Source: Chloroflexota bacterium (GTDB taxonomy: Bacteria > Chloroflexota > Anaerolineae > Anaerolineales > Villigracilaceae). Taken from it: 64,000 bases of DNA. The position numbers and the translations under genes were made by a program. Below, piece by piece: positions 7,829 to 17,107 of the stretch (within the stretch, counting starts at the first letter, position 1; each line of letters begins with the position of its first letter). The notes under the pieces are model-generated. The model had not been told where the DNA came from and did not search any database. It saw only the letters and a list, made by a program, of their open reading frames with translations. Location of the stretch: the NCBI GenBank assembly GCA_013388855.1, contig JACAEM010000011.1:1-64000 (forward strand), written 5' to 3'.

Positions 7829-7858
7829 TTTCCTCAAGACGACGAAAAGCGAGGCTAT

Positions 7859-8077
7859 ATGATATGGTTGGGAATGTCGATCCCTACGTTGCCTGGTGGC
7901 TCAAAAAGACCGCGTCGCAGGCATCCGGGCGCTGAAAATATCGAACGGGAACAGGAAAAGCCCCCTGTTTCGCCGAGAACCCCGCAAAAACCGGAGGAAA
8001 AACCTCCGGCTCAACCCATGCCCAAACCGCAATTTCCAAAAATCCTTCCCAGAAAACCCCTGATTAGGGGCAACTAA
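7859..8077 (+). CDS. Small proline-rich protein
   Basis: 72 residues, rich in Pro, Lys, Arg and Glu (EKPPVSPRTPQKPEEKPPAQPMP) and probably disordered. It is supported by its own promoter, a GAGG ribosome binding site and an 18-base gap to the following membrane-protein gene. No family is recognised. It could be a disordered partner of the downstream membrane protein. Confidence 0.45.
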   Translation: MIWLGMSIPTLPGGSKRPRRRHPGAENIEREQEKPPVSPRTPQKPEEKPPAQPMPKPQFPKILPRKPLIRGN

Positions 8078-8095
8078 CCGGAATAATTTTCCAGC

Positions 8096-9130
8096 ATGAA
8101 TGCCTTTGCGAGCTACCTCGAAAAGCTGGGCAATAATTTCATCGTTGCATCCATGGTGCCCTCCCTGGCGTTTGTCATTGCCTGTCTGATGGCGTTCGAC
8201 CCCGGCCTGGCGATCCTTACCATGTTTAAGGGTATGGGGGATACCGCCCGGCTGATTGCCCTTGGGGTGCTGGTGTTCATCCTGACTGTCATCATAGGCT
8301 TTACCCTGACTGCCCTAAATACCTTCTTGCTCAAAATGCTTGAAGGGTATGTTATTCCCCCTCCTGTACGCTTTTTATACAACAAGAGTCATAGAATTCA
8401 TCGGCAAAAGGCGTTCAATCAGAGACGTCATCGGGATATTTTGAAGAGCAAGGTCCGCGAACTGGAAAAGTTCGCTGGTGGCGATTCCCTGCGTGAGGCG
8501 GAATTGGATGAGTTGGGAGACCGGTATTACAAAGCCGCGGCTGATTACGGGCTGGCATATCCCGAAGACCAGGCGGATGTGATGCCTTCCCGGTTCGGAA
8601 ATGCGCTCAAGGCAGCGGAGAATTATCCCGGTGAACGATACGGCTTCGATGGTGTCCAATTCTGGCCCCGGCTGGTGCATGTCATCCCCATCGAATACAA
8701 GATGACCATCGACGGCGTACGGAACGAACTGTCGTTCCTTGTGAACATGTCCATCCTCTCCATGACTTTTTCGTTCTGTTGCGTGCTGGCGGTCTTTTTC
8801 TCCATGTGGGCTGTCCCAGGAGCAGGAACCAGCCCAAGCGTGTATCTTGACTTCTTATGGGTTGTTTTCAAATTCCTATCCCTTGCCGCGTTGGGATTTG
8901 CCGGTGGTTTTTTCTTTTACAACGCTTCGATCTTCTCGGTCGGCTCCTTTGGGCTGGTGATCCGTTCCGCTTTTGATCTTTTCCGGCTGGACCTAATGAA
9001 GAAGCTTGGATTGGAAAGACCCAAGGACTCTGCCGAGGAATTCGACAAGTGGCAAAACCTGAATGAATTGATCGCTCTTGGCAGCCATTCCCTGACTTTC
9101 AAAAAACTCGACTACCGGAAAGAGGAGTAG
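8096..9130 (+). CDS. Four-TM membrane protein of unknown function
   Basis: 344 residues. Two N-terminal hydrophobic segments (about 18-38 and 50-78), a ~150-residue soluble middle region, then two further segments (about 218-242 and 252-285). The middle holds a conserved-looking block, DVMPSRFGNALKAAENYPGERYGFDGVQFWPRL, which I associate with uncharacterised bacterial membrane proteins. It ends with an amphipathic charged tail. It forms an apparent two-gene unit with the proline-rich protein. No enzymatic motif was seen. Confidence 0.75.
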   Translation: MNAFASYLEKLGNNFIVASMVPSLAFVIACLMAFDPGLAILTMFKGMGDTARLIALGVLVFILTVIIGFTLTALNTFLLKMLEGYVIPPPVRFLYNKSHRIHRQKAFNQRRHRDILKSKVRELEKFAGGDSLREAELDELGDRYYKAAADYGLAYPEDQADVMPSRFGNALKAAENYPGERYGFDGVQFWPRLVHVIPIEYKMTIDGVRNELSFLVNMSILSMTFSFCCVLAVFFSMWAVPGAGTSPSVYLDFLWVVFKFLSLAALGFAGGFFFYNASIFSVGSFGLVIRSAFDLFRLDLMKKLGLERPKDSAEEFDKWQNLNELIALGSHSLTFKKLDYRKEE

Positions 9131-9208
9131 TATCTTTTCGCAAAGAAGGGTCAGTGGAAGTAGATTTTTATGAAAAGGGGGAGCATTCATCCCAACGACA
9201 TGAAAACT

Positions 9209-10117
9209 CTACCGATTCCCAAACTCTTTTGGCGGGAGGGACATTAAGTATAGATACACTGCCTTGAGTTCATCGTCATTCATGAACCGATAGGACTTCC
9301 ACGGCATGTAAAGGGAGTTGATGCGTAAGCCGTGTTTTTCACCATCACGAAGGATGTCGATAAAACCCTTCTCGCCCCATGTGGGTAACCGACCGCCTGC
9401 ACCCGAGGTCAGGTTGGGTGCGGAGGGCCACTCGGCTGGGAAGCCGGGGATTTCGCCGCCGGAGAGAGTCAATCCATGGCAGACTTTGCAGGAGAGGGAA
9501 AGGTATTCGCCATAGGCAGCTGTCACAGCAGGTTTCGGCGCGGGGGGAGGCGGCTGATCGTGCGGGATGAGTTCGGCAGGCAGAAAGGTGATGCTCTTCA
9601 CCACGTTCATGGCGATAAACCCGCTAAAGGACAAGGCGCTGGGGCGCGGTTCGTTATCCACGGGCGGCAGGCTGCGGATATATGCCAGCACTTTTCCCAG
9701 GTCTTCATCGCTCAGGAAGTAGAACTCCGTTGACGGCATGAACAATAACGGTGTCCCGTCTGGGCGGAGGCCATGCTTGATGGCGCGGATCAGGTCCAGG
9801 TCCGTGCGTTGAGAGCCGATGCCTCCGCGTCCGGAGGTCAGATTGGGTGTGATGACCTGTCCCAGCGCGGGGTTGTCGAGGTAGACTACCCCCTGCAAAT
9901 GCTCGCCATGGCACGCCTCACAACCGCGATATTGGAAGATACGTTTACCTTCATCCAAAGCCTCCGCATCGGTTGGGATGGGAACGCCCTGTACTACGAC
10001 TTCATATTTTTTATACAGCCGCGACCTGCCAGTTCCATACAAGAGCAACATGCCAAGGAGGAGCACGCCGGTCAGCGTGCCCAGAATTATCCCCGTCCAC
10101 TTTAGTGCGGATTTCAT
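9209..10117 (-). CDS. Membrane-anchored diheme cytochrome c
   Basis: 302 residues. One N-terminal membrane anchor (about 7-28) and two cytochrome c domains with c-heme motifs CEACH (66-70) and CKVCH (210-214). Distal Met candidates lie in LLFMPSTEF and SLYMPWKSY. It is the last gene of the cytochrome b fusion/Rieske/cytochrome c operon, 6 bases after the Rieske stop codon. This placement suggests it is the electron-accepting c-type subunit of an unusual bc-type quinol-oxidising complex, acting on the outer face of the membrane. Confidence 0.88.
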   Translation of the reverse strand: MKSALKWTGIILGTLTGVLLLGMLLLYGTGRSRLYKKYEVVVQGVPIPTDAEALDEGKRIFQYRGCEACHGEHLQGVVYLDNPALGQVITPNLTSGRGGIGSQRTDLDLIRAIKHGLRPDGTPLLFMPSTEFYFLSDEDLGKVLAYIRSLPPVDNEPRPSALSFSGFIAMNVVKSITFLPAELIPHDQPPPPAPKPAVTAAYGEYLSLSCKVCHGLTLSGGEIPGFPAEWPSAPNLTSGAGGRLPTWGEKGFIDILRDGEKHGLRINSLYMPWKSYRFMNDDELKAVYLYLMSLPPKEFGNR

Positions 10118-10123
10118 TTATGC

Positions 10124-10543
10124 CTACTCCCTTGTGGATAGGCGCAAAGATTGGTCTTCGAGTATCTCAACATGGAGCTTTTGCAGCGGCTCCTGTGCGG
10201 GACCTTTGACGACGCTGCCCTCCGCATCATACCGGGACCCGTGGCATGGGCACGTGAACCCATCGCCATCCTCCTCGACAGTGCAGCCCAAGTGAGTACA
10301 GACCAGGCTGTACGCGGTAACGTGTCCATCCCGATTGCAGATCGCCGCCGGAATGTCACTGCGGATGATGCGCGACCCAGGCGGGAAACTGGCGCTATCT
10401 CCCAAGTCGAACTCGGTAGGCGTTTCAGGAGGAGGCAAATAACTGAAGTATCGGATCAATCCTCCCAAGCCCAGCAACCCACCCAGCCCGAACAAAACCC
10501 GGCTGGATACTCCAAGGAAATCGCGGCGAGTTAATTTGTCCAT
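10124..10543 (-). CDS. Rieske iron-sulfur protein of a bc-type complex
   Basis: 139 residues from the ATG at 10541-10543, which overlaps the end of the cytochrome b gene by 13 bases. The N-terminus has a twin-arginine signal (TRRDFLG) and a hydrophobic anchor. The 2Fe-2S ligands are clear: CTHLGC and CPCHGS, with two Cys and two His, plus the two disulfide-forming Cys. It is the high-potential electron carrier between quinol at cytochrome b and cytochrome c. Confidence 0.93.
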   Translation of the reverse strand: MDKLTRRDFLGVSSRVLFGLGGLLGLGGLIRYFSYLPPPETPTEFDLGDSASFPPGSRIIRSDIPAAICNRDGHVTAYSLVCTHLGCTVEEDGDGFTCPCHGSRYDAEGSVVKGPAQEPLQKLHVEILEDQSLRLSTRE

Positions 10544-12249
10544 TTGGGTATCGCTCCCAGTATTGTCAGGATGAGAATCGAGAGAAGAATCGCGGCAGTA
10601 ATGACCTGAGCAAGCCTGTTTCCGCGCGGGAACCAGCGGCCCAATTCCTCCGGCTTTGCCGCGGGCAGCAAATAGGGCACCAGCCCCAAAGCAATAACGA
10701 CCAGTATCGGCGTCAGCACACCGAACAGGAACGGATCGCCCCATTGAAGGAGCTGTTGAATCCAGAGAAAGAACCAGGGCGCCTGCGAGTCGCCTGTAAT
10801 GCTTCCTACACTTGAAATGGGTTGCTTAATCGGCGCAGGAACAAACAGGGAAAAGAGCAATAACAAGGCGATGCTAACGACCATGGCAAACGCTTCGCGA
10901 TTCAACAATTCGAATCGCGTGATGCGTTCCCTGTCCTTGCGGATCGAGGATGGCGGCACCGCGATCCCCCCGTCGCGGCGGACGCGGAAGGCATGCCAAA
11001 AGATCAGCACAGTACCACAGATCGTCAACCCGATAATATGCCAGGCGTAAAAGCGCGTCAGTGTCGCCGCGCCCGGCTCGCTCCCGCCGACTACAAATCG
11101 ATACAGACCTTCCCCGATCCAGGGAATGGTTTTCAGCAGATTGGCGCCCACCACCAGCGCCCAATGTATCCCCACATCCCAGCGCAGGATGTACCCGGTG
11201 AAGTCAAGCAAGAGGATGATAACCAGCAATCCCAGACCGAGCAGGTGATTGAAGCGGCGGTGGCCGGAACAGGCTCCGGTCAGGACGACGCGCAGAAGGT
11301 GGATGGTCGTCACGACGACAAGGAATTGCGCCGACCAAAAGTGCAGATTACGGATCAGCCTTCCAAACGGGACGAGGGTGCTGATGGTTTCTACGGAAAT
11401 CGCCGCTTCATCCGGTGTGGGGACATAGTAATACATCTCCAATAAACCGGTGATGAACAGGACCAGTGACAGGAAAACGGCCAATCCGCCCGCGGCAAGA
11501 GTGTACCGGAAGCGGGATTGTCCTGCCGGGATGGCGGGCGGGTGCAGGTGATGGAAAAAATTCGGTCTCGGAGGTTTGTCTGTCGATCGTCTGGCGTTCC
11601 ATCCGATTGCCGTCAAAGCGAGGATGCCGACCAGGAGCAACGCGGCGGGAACCTCGTTCTCCGGGAGTCTGACGCGGTGATGGACCGGAATCGCAGAGCC
11701 GTTGACTTCATCTAGCGTGAAATTTTTGATTTCCTTCTCATTCAGCCTCAGGAGATAGGCGGTCAGCGCCCAGGCATCGTCAGAGGTCAACGAACCCGTC
11801 CGGAAGTATGGCATGTTCTGTTGAATGTACGTGAATAATTCGAAGGAATTGGAGAAGCGCGCCAATCGCCCTGCGCCACGGAGCGCTGGAACGCCCGCCT
11901 GTGGAATCTCGAAACTATTGAGAGGCGCGTCGCTCCCATGACAGCCGGATTGCCAACAATCGCTTTCTTCCACCCCAAACGACGCGCGCCATTCGTCAGT
12001 CAGCCCCTGTCCATGATCGCCGTGACAGGAGATGCACATCCCCCAGTAGGCTTGCGCACCATTATCCGCTTGGGCGGGCGGATAAACCGTCGGCGGCTGC
12101 GCCAGGCGATTCATATCGAATGTAGGTGTGGCTTGAGAGGTAAGAACGATGGTTGGTTGCGATGCCAAGGCAAAGGTGGAGTTGAAGGCAAACAATATGA
12201 TCCCAACTGCCAGAACGCTGCGAATGATGAGATGTCGGGAACGGGACAT
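10531..12249 (-). CDS. Cytochrome c - cytochrome b fusion (quinol-oxidising bc complex)
   Basis: 572 residues from the ATG at 12247-12249, chosen for its AGGGAG ribosome binding site and following signal peptide (residues 1-30). The extracytoplasmic N-terminal domain has one normal heme motif CISCH (72-76) and a nearby CWQSGCH (98-104), a CX4CH motif. A TM helix follows, then a cytochrome b core with paired heme ligands: LHFW...TIHLL with 13 residues between the two His, and WHIIG...FWHAF with 14 between, the second being b6-like. The Qo-site region reads [11 protein letters not shown] in place of PEWY, as in some menaquinol complexes. The C-terminal subunit-IV-like helices are included, so c, b6 and subunit IV parts form one chain. 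Confidence 0.88.
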   Translation of the reverse strand: MSRSRHLIIRSVLAVGIILFAFNSTFALASQPTIVLTSQATPTFDMNRLAQPPTVYPPAQADNGAQAYWGMCISCHGDHGQGLTDEWRASFGVEESDCWQSGCHGSDAPLNSFEIPQAGVPALRGAGRLARFSNSFELFTYIQQNMPYFRTGSLTSDDAWALTAYLLRLNEKEIKNFTLDEVNGSAIPVHHRVRLPENEVPAALLLVGILALTAIGWNARRSTDKPPRPNFFHHLHPPAIPAGQSRFRYTLAAGGLAVFLSLVLFITGLLEMYYYVPTPDEAAISVETISTLVPFGRLIRNLHFWSAQFLVVVTTIHLLRVVLTGACSGHRRFNHLLGLGLLVIILLLDFTGYILRWDVGIHWALVVGANLLKTIPWIGEGLYRFVVGGSEPGAATLTRFYAWHIIGLTICGTVLIFWHAFRVRRDGGIAVPPSSIRKDRERITRFELLNREAFAMVVSIALLLLFSLFVPAPIKQPISSVGSITGDSQAPWFFLWIQQLLQWGDPFLFGVLTPILVVIALGLVPYLLPAAKPEELGRWFPRGNRLAQVITAAILLSILILTILGAIPKWTN

Positions 12250-12354
12250 GGCTCCCTGATTATACACACTTGTGACGCATTTCACGTTCACCCGAAGCCA
12301 AAAAATCCCCGAACATTCTTCGGAGATTTTCATCTTCCATACTCTTCAACAGTC

Positions 12355-12801
12355 TCAGAGCAAACCCTCTGTTTTCATTCTTTCAAACGCCCCCACCCAC
12401 GGCTTGCCCAACCGGTGATTATCGGAGACCACGACCTTGCTGAATTTCTGTGCAATCTGCGGCATAAGCATGGCAATGGTGCCCCAATCGTTGGTAAAGA
12501 TAGCCACTTTCATCTTATCTGCATATTGCCCCGACCACATCCACTCCATGCGGAAACGGTCCGCTTTGACCCAGTAATCGCGCTTCTCCCATGCCGCGAC
12601 GGATTCATCGATCCCATCGGCGATGGTCCGCAATGCTAGAGCGATGAACGCCGCCAGGTCTTTCGCTTCGTCGGTGACTTCCTTTTGCTTTGCCAGTTCA
12701 CGCACTGCTAATACGATGGCTTTCGATAAACGGGTTCGGTTTTTTCCAACGGATTCGGGGTTGATGAGGCGGCTCAATGGATTCTCCGGTTGCGGGCTCA
12801 A
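12355..12801 (-). CDS. Conserved hypothetical protein
   Basis: 148 residues, apparently starting at TTG (12801). Helical N-terminal half (SKAIVLAVRELAKQKEVTDEAKDLAAFIALALRTI), then a WEKRDYWVKADRFRMEW block and a C-terminal part that could be alpha/beta. No membrane segment or known catalytic motif. It is followed by the respiratory operon on the same strand, ~100 bases away, but has no obvious functional link. No Shine-Dalgarno sequence supports the start, so it could be a few residues off. Confidence 0.65.
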   Translation of the reverse strand: MSPQPENPLSRLINPESVGKNRTRLSKAIVLAVRELAKQKEVTDEAKDLAAFIALALRTIADGIDESVAAWEKRDYWVKADRFRMEWMWSGQYADKMKVAIFTNDWGTIAMLMPQIAQKFSKVVVSDNHRLGKPWVGAFERMKTEGLL

Positions 12802-12922
12802 GGTTTAATGTGAGTTCAAGTGCGGGATTATACACGCCGAACGAAAATCGTCAACCAGTGTAAGTCTTATCCTTTGGGTGTTCGGGAGCGATAAATTATG
12901 GTGAGAAAATCAATACCTGCGG

Positions 12923-12928
12923 TATAAT
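12923..12928 (+). promoter_or_regulatory. -10 box upstream of tRNA-Leu
   Basis: Perfect TATAAT preceded by GG, 54 bases upstream of the tRNA 5' end. No convincing -35 hexamer was found at 16-18 bases. Confidence 0.4.
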
Positions 12929-12981
12929 TTCGCCGCCTCACACTTGCCCGGTACCTGAGCAAGTGCAAGAAGAAACAGCAC

Positions 12982-13063
12982 GGGGACGTGCTGGAACTGG
13001 CAGACAGGCATGACTTAGGATCATGTGCCGAAAGGCGTGAGGGTTCGACCCCCTCCGTCCCCA
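12982..13063 (+). tRNA. tRNA-Leu (anticodon UAG)
   Basis: GGGGACG pairs with CGTCCCC to form the acceptor stem, with discriminator A at 13063. The anticodon stem CATGA/TCATG holds loop CTTAGGA with anticodon TAG (13016-13018), which reads CUA/CUN leucine codons. A variable arm and the T-arm GAGGGTTCGACCCCCTC follow. CCA is not encoded. It lies just upstream of tig on the same strand. Confidence 0.95.
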
Positions 13064-13072
13064 TATAATCTT

Positions 13073-13106
13073 AACCCCTAAGGATACTCAAAACCCTTTA
13101 GGGTCT
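13073..13106 (+). terminator. Hairpin between tRNA-Leu and tig
   Basis: CCCCTAAGG and CCTTTAGGG form a stem with one mismatch around an A-rich loop. It has a weak T content afterwards. It may end the tRNA transcript or attenuate read-through into tig. Confidence 0.45.
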
Positions 13107-13122
13107 CTTATGGAGAAATACC

Positions 13123-14565
13123 TTGAAAATCGAAAAACTGATCGAAGAAGGACATCAGGCAAAACTGATCGTCGAAGTGGAACCCGAAACGATGGAGCAA
13201 TATAAACGCCGCGCAGCGCGCAAGATTTCGGAACGCGGCAAAATCCCTGGCTTCCGCCCGGGCAAGGCTCCCTATCACATGGTGGTGTTGAATTACGGTG
13301 AGCAAGCCATCGTTGAACAGGCGATTGACTTGTTTGTCGATGCGGAATACTCGAACATCCTCAAGGAAGCGGATGTCAACCCTGGCGCGTCCGGTTCACT
13401 GGAATCCATCGACTCCCTCGAGCCGCCGAAGATGACCTTCCGCGTGCCGCTTGCCCCCGAAGTGGACCTGGGCGACTATCTCTCGATTCGCATGCCGTAT
13501 GAGTGGTCTGGTCCCGAAGAGGGCGCCGTGGAGAAAGCGATTGAGGACCTTCGCCAAATGTACGCCACAACCGAAAACGTGGAACGCGAGGCACAGGTCG
13601 GCGATTACGTGCTTGTGGATGTCAAATCCGAGATATCCGAAGTCAACCGCACCGGCTTTGCCGCTTTCATCCGCCAGGAACCGCGCGATACAGAATGGCC
13701 CTACAATGGCTTCTCACATGAACTGATCGGTATGAAACCGGGCGATACAAAGACGGTTAAACATACCTTCCCCGATGATTGGGATGTAGAAGAATTGAAA
13801 GGCAAGGAGGTCGAAATGCAGGTCACCGTCAAGACCGTCCGCTCGGTGACCCTGCCCGAACTCGACGACGAATTTGCCAAGATGGTCGGCGCAGGCGAAA
13901 CGCTCGAAGAATTGCGCAAGGCTGTGGCCAAGGATGTGGAAGCGCGTTCCAAAGCCGACTACGATGACAAGTATTTCGTCGACTTGATTGAAAAGGTCAA
14001 GGAAGGCGCGGTCTTCAAATACCACGAGCACTCTCTTGAACATGAAGGCGAGCATGTGCTCGAAGACTTGAGTCGGCGCCTCGCCCAACAGGGCATGGAC
14101 CTTGAAACGTATTTCAAGGTTCGCAACACAACCCGTGAGCAATTCATCGAAGAGGAAGTCAAACCGGTCGCCAAGAAACGACTGGAGCGATCCCTCATTT
14201 TGGATGAAATCGTCCGCAGGGAAAAACTGGAAGTGGATAACGCCTCCCTCGATGCCGAGTTCAACAACACCCTCTCTGCGTTGAGCATGCAGGGATTGGA
14301 CCTGGCCAAGATTCGCGGCGGCAGAAAGGGACAGCAGCAGCTTGCCCAGGCCGTGGCGATGGAATCCGCCAACCGCGTGCTTACCCGCAGTGCCTTGGAT
14401 ATGTTGAAGTCCATCGCGACCGGCGAATATAAGACTCCCGAAGAGCGCGCCGCGGCGAAAGAGGAAGCTGCAAAGGCGGTGGAAGCAGAGTCTGCTTCCG
14501 GTGAAGAAAAGGCTCCTGAGACGGAGGCAGCTTCCCCTGAGACCGAATCGGGTGAAGTTTCCTGA
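13123..14565 (+). CDS. tig: Trigger factor, ribosome-associated chaperone/PPIase
   Basis: 480 residues. The N-terminal ribosome-binding domain holds the signature GKIPGFRPGKAP (residues 39-50). A central FKBP-like PPIase region (about 150-250, VGDYVLVDVKSE...DWDVEELKGKEVEMQVTVKTV) and an alpha-helical C-terminal chaperone domain follow. The last ~45 residues are an Ala/Glu-rich low-complexity tail, longer than usual. It starts with TTG, with GGAG seven bases upstream. It precedes clpP, the common bacterial order, but no clpX follows here. Confidence 0.95.
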   Translation: MKIEKLIEEGHQAKLIVEVEPETMEQYKRRAARKISERGKIPGFRPGKAPYHMVVLNYGEQAIVEQAIDLFVDAEYSNILKEADVNPGASGSLESIDSLEPPKMTFRVPLAPEVDLGDYLSIRMPYEWSGPEEGAVEKAIEDLRQMYATTENVEREAQVGDYVLVDVKSEISEVNRTGFAAFIRQEPRDTEWPYNGFSHELIGMKPGDTKTVKHTFPDDWDVEELKGKEVEMQVTVKTVRSVTLPELDDEFAKMVGAGETLEELRKAVAKDVEARSKADYDDKYFVDLIEKVKEGAVFKYHEHSLEHEGEHVLEDLSRRLAQQGMDLETYFKVRNTTREQFIEEEVKPVAKKRLERSLILDEIVRREKLEVDNASLDAEFNNTLSALSMQGLDLAKIRGGRKGQQQLAQAVAMESANRVLTRSALDMLKSIATGEYKTPEERAAAKEEAAKAVEAESASGEEKAPETEAASPETESGEVS

Positions 14566-14637
14566 AAATTCCTGATAAAGCGTTAATGCAATTCCAATAC
14601 GGAAACAGTATGATTGACGAAATATAAGGAGTGAATA

Positions 14638-15246
14638 ATGATCCCTACCGTCAAAAATATAACCAGAGAAGTAATCGAGTCGACCAATTATGGCGAGCGT
14701 TCTTACGATGTTTTTTCCCGCCTGCTCAAGGAGCGTATCATCTTTGTTGGCACGCCGATTGATGATCAAATCGCGAATTTGATTGTTGCGCAGTTGTTGT
14801 TTCTGAACCATGAAGACCCTGAGCGCGAAATTTTCATGTACATCAACTCGCCCGGCGGTGTGATCTATGCGGGACTTGCCATCTATGACACGATGCAGAT
14901 GATTTCGAACCCAATCAGCACTGTGGCAGTCGGTGTAACCGCCTCTTTTGGAACCGTGTTGCTGACCGCTGGTACGAAAGGACGCCGCTTTGCCCTGCCG
15001 AATGCGACCATCCACATGCACCAGCCGCTCGGCGGTGCGCAAGGACAGGCGACTGATATCGAAATTCAAGCCAAGCAAATCCTGCGCCTGAAGAGTCTGT
15101 TACTTGGCATTATGGCAAAACATACCGGCCAGCCGCTCGAAGTGATCGAACGCGATAGCGACCGTGACTATTACCTCGACGCCAAGGGCGCGGTGGAATA
15201 CGGTTTGGTGGATGAGGTTTTGACCTCTGCTGAGAAAGCCAAGTAA
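14638..15246 (+). CDS. clpP: ATP-dependent Clp protease proteolytic subunit
   Basis: 202 residues, usual length. Catalytic Ser in VTASFGTVL, where most ClpPs have QAASMGA; His in IHMHQPLGG, where most have MIHQP; Asp in [22 protein letters not shown]. The surrounding signature ([33 protein letters not shown]) is typical. AAGGAG precedes the ATG. It is co-directional with tig, 72 bases upstream. It would work with a Clp/ClpX ATPase encoded elsewhere. The altered residues next to the nucleophile suggest one of several ClpP paralogues. Confidence 0.92.
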   Translation: MIPTVKNITREVIESTNYGERSYDVFSRLLKERIIFVGTPIDDQIANLIVAQLLFLNHEDPEREIFMYINSPGGVIYAGLAIYDTMQMISNPISTVAVGVTASFGTVLLTAGTKGRRFALPNATIHMHQPLGGAQGQATDIEIQAKQILRLKSLLLGIMAKHTGQPLEVIERDSDRDYYLDAKGAVEYGLVDEVLTSAEKAK

Positions 15247-15275
15247 GTAGTTCGACAGTGTATAGGTTGTTGTTG

Positions 15276-15306
15276 AAGCCTGCTGAAAATCGGCAGGCTT
15301 TTATTT
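15276..15306 (+). terminator. Intrinsic terminator after clpP
   Basis: AAGCCTGC (15276-15283) pairs with GCAGGCTT (15293-15300), followed by TTATTTT. Confidence 0.9.
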
Positions 15307-15310
15307 TGGG

Positions 15311-15316
15311 TATAAT
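15311..15316 (+). promoter_or_regulatory. -10 box upstream of the DUF1028 gene
   Basis: TATAAT directly after the clpP terminator, 24 bases before the DUF1028 start codon, whose ribosome binding site is GAAAGGAA. No clear -35 element. Confidence 0.45.
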
Positions 15317-15340
15317 CGCCACGCGAAAGGAATCTATGCC

Positions 15341-16180
15341 ATGACTTTCTCCATCGTTGCCTGTGACCTCGAACAACAATGCTGGGGAGTGGCAGTCGCG
15401 TCGAAGTTCCCTGCGGTAGGAGCCGTTGTCCCTTGGGCGCAGGCGGGGGTTGGCGCGGTGGCAACCCAGTCGTTTGCCAACACCTCATTCGGGCCACGCG
15501 GACTGGCGCTAATGGGAGCGGGTCTATCTGCCCAGGAGACTCTGGGACGGTTACTGGAAGATGATCCTGACAAGGAGCTCAGACAGGTTGGCTTGGTGGA
15601 TGCCAGGGGAGGCTCGGCGACTTTTTCAGGAAATGGGTGCTTTGAGTGGGCAGGCGGAATCGCTGGGAAAGGATATGCCATTCAGGGAAACATTCTGGCA
15701 GGTGTGAAAGTCGTCCCAGCCATGGAGAAGGCATTCCTGAAGACAAAAGGAAACCTGCCAAAACGTCTCCACGCTGCACTATTGGCTGGCGACCGCGCCG
15801 GTGGTGATAAACGCGGCAGACAATCCGCGGCAATTTACGTGGTCAAGCCGAAAGGTGGTTATGGCGGTTTCATTGACCGCTGGATCGATTATCGTGTGGA
15901 TGACCATGATGACCCGGTTCCACGGCTTGGTGAATTGCTGGATATGCACGAGCTGTATTTCGGCAAAAGCCCCGAGACAGATCGCGTGATTCTCAAAGGC
16001 AAATCACTGGCGCAAATCATGGAGATTCTCCGGCGGGAAGGTTACCTGAAAAAAGGAAAAGACTTCCGTGATGCGTTCAACGAGTTCATTGGAAATGAGA
16101 ACTTTGAAGAACGCGCCGATCCCGAAGCGAAGTGGATTGATAAACCGGTATTGAAATATCTGGTGAAGAAATTCAAATAA
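15341..16180 (+). CDS. DUF1028 family protein (Ntn-hydrolase-like)
   Basis: 279 residues. The first ~220 match DUF1028: MTFSIVACDLEQQCWGVAVAS, GAVVPWAQAGVGAVATQS, and GDKRGRQSAAIYVV near 160. The family is predicted to share the Ntn-hydrolase fold but has no established reaction. The C-terminal ~65 residues (LAQIMEILRREGYLKKGKDFRDAFNEFIGNENFEER) form a small helical module often appended to this family and sometimes described as peptidoglycan-binding-like. No signal peptide. It is followed by a HAD phosphatase gene on the same strand. Confidence 0.85.
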   Translation: MTFSIVACDLEQQCWGVAVASKFPAVGAVVPWAQAGVGAVATQSFANTSFGPRGLALMGAGLSAQETLGRLLEDDPDKELRQVGLVDARGGSATFSGNGCFEWAGGIAGKGYAIQGNILAGVKVVPAMEKAFLKTKGNLPKRLHAALLAGDRAGGDKRGRQSAAIYVVKPKGGYGGFIDRWIDYRVDDHDDPVPRLGELLDMHELYFGKSPETDRVILKGKSLAQIMEILRREGYLKKGKDFRDAFNEFIGNENFEERADPEAKWIDKPVLKYLVKKFK

Positions 16181-16319
16181 CGACTCGCTGTAACGACTCG
16201 CTGGTTGAATGCCCCCGCTGATTTTCACGGATGTGCCAACGCCAGCATTACAAAAAAGGATATGTGATCCCGATACATGGCATCAATGAAAAACGCTCTT
16301 ATTCGACCATCATCTTAAT

Positions 16320-17105
16320 ATGCTTCCCTCACACATCAAGGCCCTTATTCTCGATATGGATGGCGTCATCTGGCGCTCGGATACACCCATTGGCGATTTG
16401 CCAGCCATCTTCAAGCGGATTGAGGAACGCGGCATGAAATATGTTTTCGCCACCAACAACGGGACGAAAACCCCCGATCAATATGTATCCACGCTGGCAA
16501 ACCTTGGCGTGAACGTGAATGCCAGCCAGGTGGTTACCTCTGCATTGGGCGTGGCGCACATGCTGGCACAGAGATTCCCGCGCGGCAGTAAAGCCTTTAT
16601 GATTGGCGAAGATGGTATCCGCCAGGCGCTGGAGGAAAAGGGATTTGAAATCCTTTTCACAGAGAACGCTCAGGAAGCGGAGTTTTTTGTCATCGGGATC
16701 GACCGCCAGATTAATTTCGAGAAGATGCGGGAAGCAACCCTCCTCGTGCGGCGCGGAGTGCCGTTTTATGCCACTAACCCCGACAAAACCTTCCCCACCC
16801 CGCGTGGGGAAATCCCCGGTGCAGGCGCGTGGATCTCAGTCATCACCACGGCAACAAATATCGAACCCATTTATGCAGGCAAGCCATTTCCCTACTTGAT
16901 GGAACTGTCGTTGGAGAGACTTGGCGCCAAAAAGGAAGAGACGCTCGTTGTTGGTGACCGGCTTGAAACCGATATTGCTGCCGGGCAGGCAATGGGATGC
17001 CTGACCGCGCTGGTGCTGAGTGGTGTCTCCACACGGGAGCAGTCGGAGGCGTGGAAACCAAAGATCGATTTTATTGCAAATGACCTGTCAGATTTGATCG
17101 GATAA
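16320..17105 (+). CDS. HAD-superfamily phosphatase (NagD/p-nitrophenylphosphatase type)
   Basis: 261 residues. HAD motifs are complete: ILDMDGVIW (nucleophile Asp15 and acid/base), ATNNGT (motif II), GKPFPYL (motif III Lys) and VGDRLETDIAAG (motif IV). The C2-type cap and spacing match NagD-like phosphatases, which hydrolyse small sugar or glycolate phosphates; the exact substrate is not inferable. It ends 2 bases before the rlmN start, so the two are probably co-transcribed. Confidence 0.9.
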   Translation: MLPSHIKALILDMDGVIWRSDTPIGDLPAIFKRIEERGMKYVFATNNGTKTPDQYVSTLANLGVNVNASQVVTSALGVAHMLAQRFPRGSKAFMIGEDGIRQALEEKGFEILFTENAQEAEFFVIGIDRQINFEKMREATLLVRRGVPFYATNPDKTFPTPRGEIPGAGAWISVITTATNIEPIYAGKPFPYLMELSLERLGAKKEETLVVGDRLETDIAAGQAMGCLTALVLSGVSTREQSEAWKPKIDFIANDLSDLIG

Positions 17106-17107
17106 AA

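Larger units (their letters stand above)
7491..7858. other. Intergenic region between divergent genes
   Basis: 368 bases with no convincing gene. It contains the 11-bp repeat array at 7550-7604 and a promoter at 7800-7828. The rest shows nothing I recognise. Confidence 0.6.

Noticed and set aside
13714-15078. 454-codon minus-strand frame opposite tig and clpP
   Set aside because: It spans two well-identified plus-strand genes and shows no protein features of its own.
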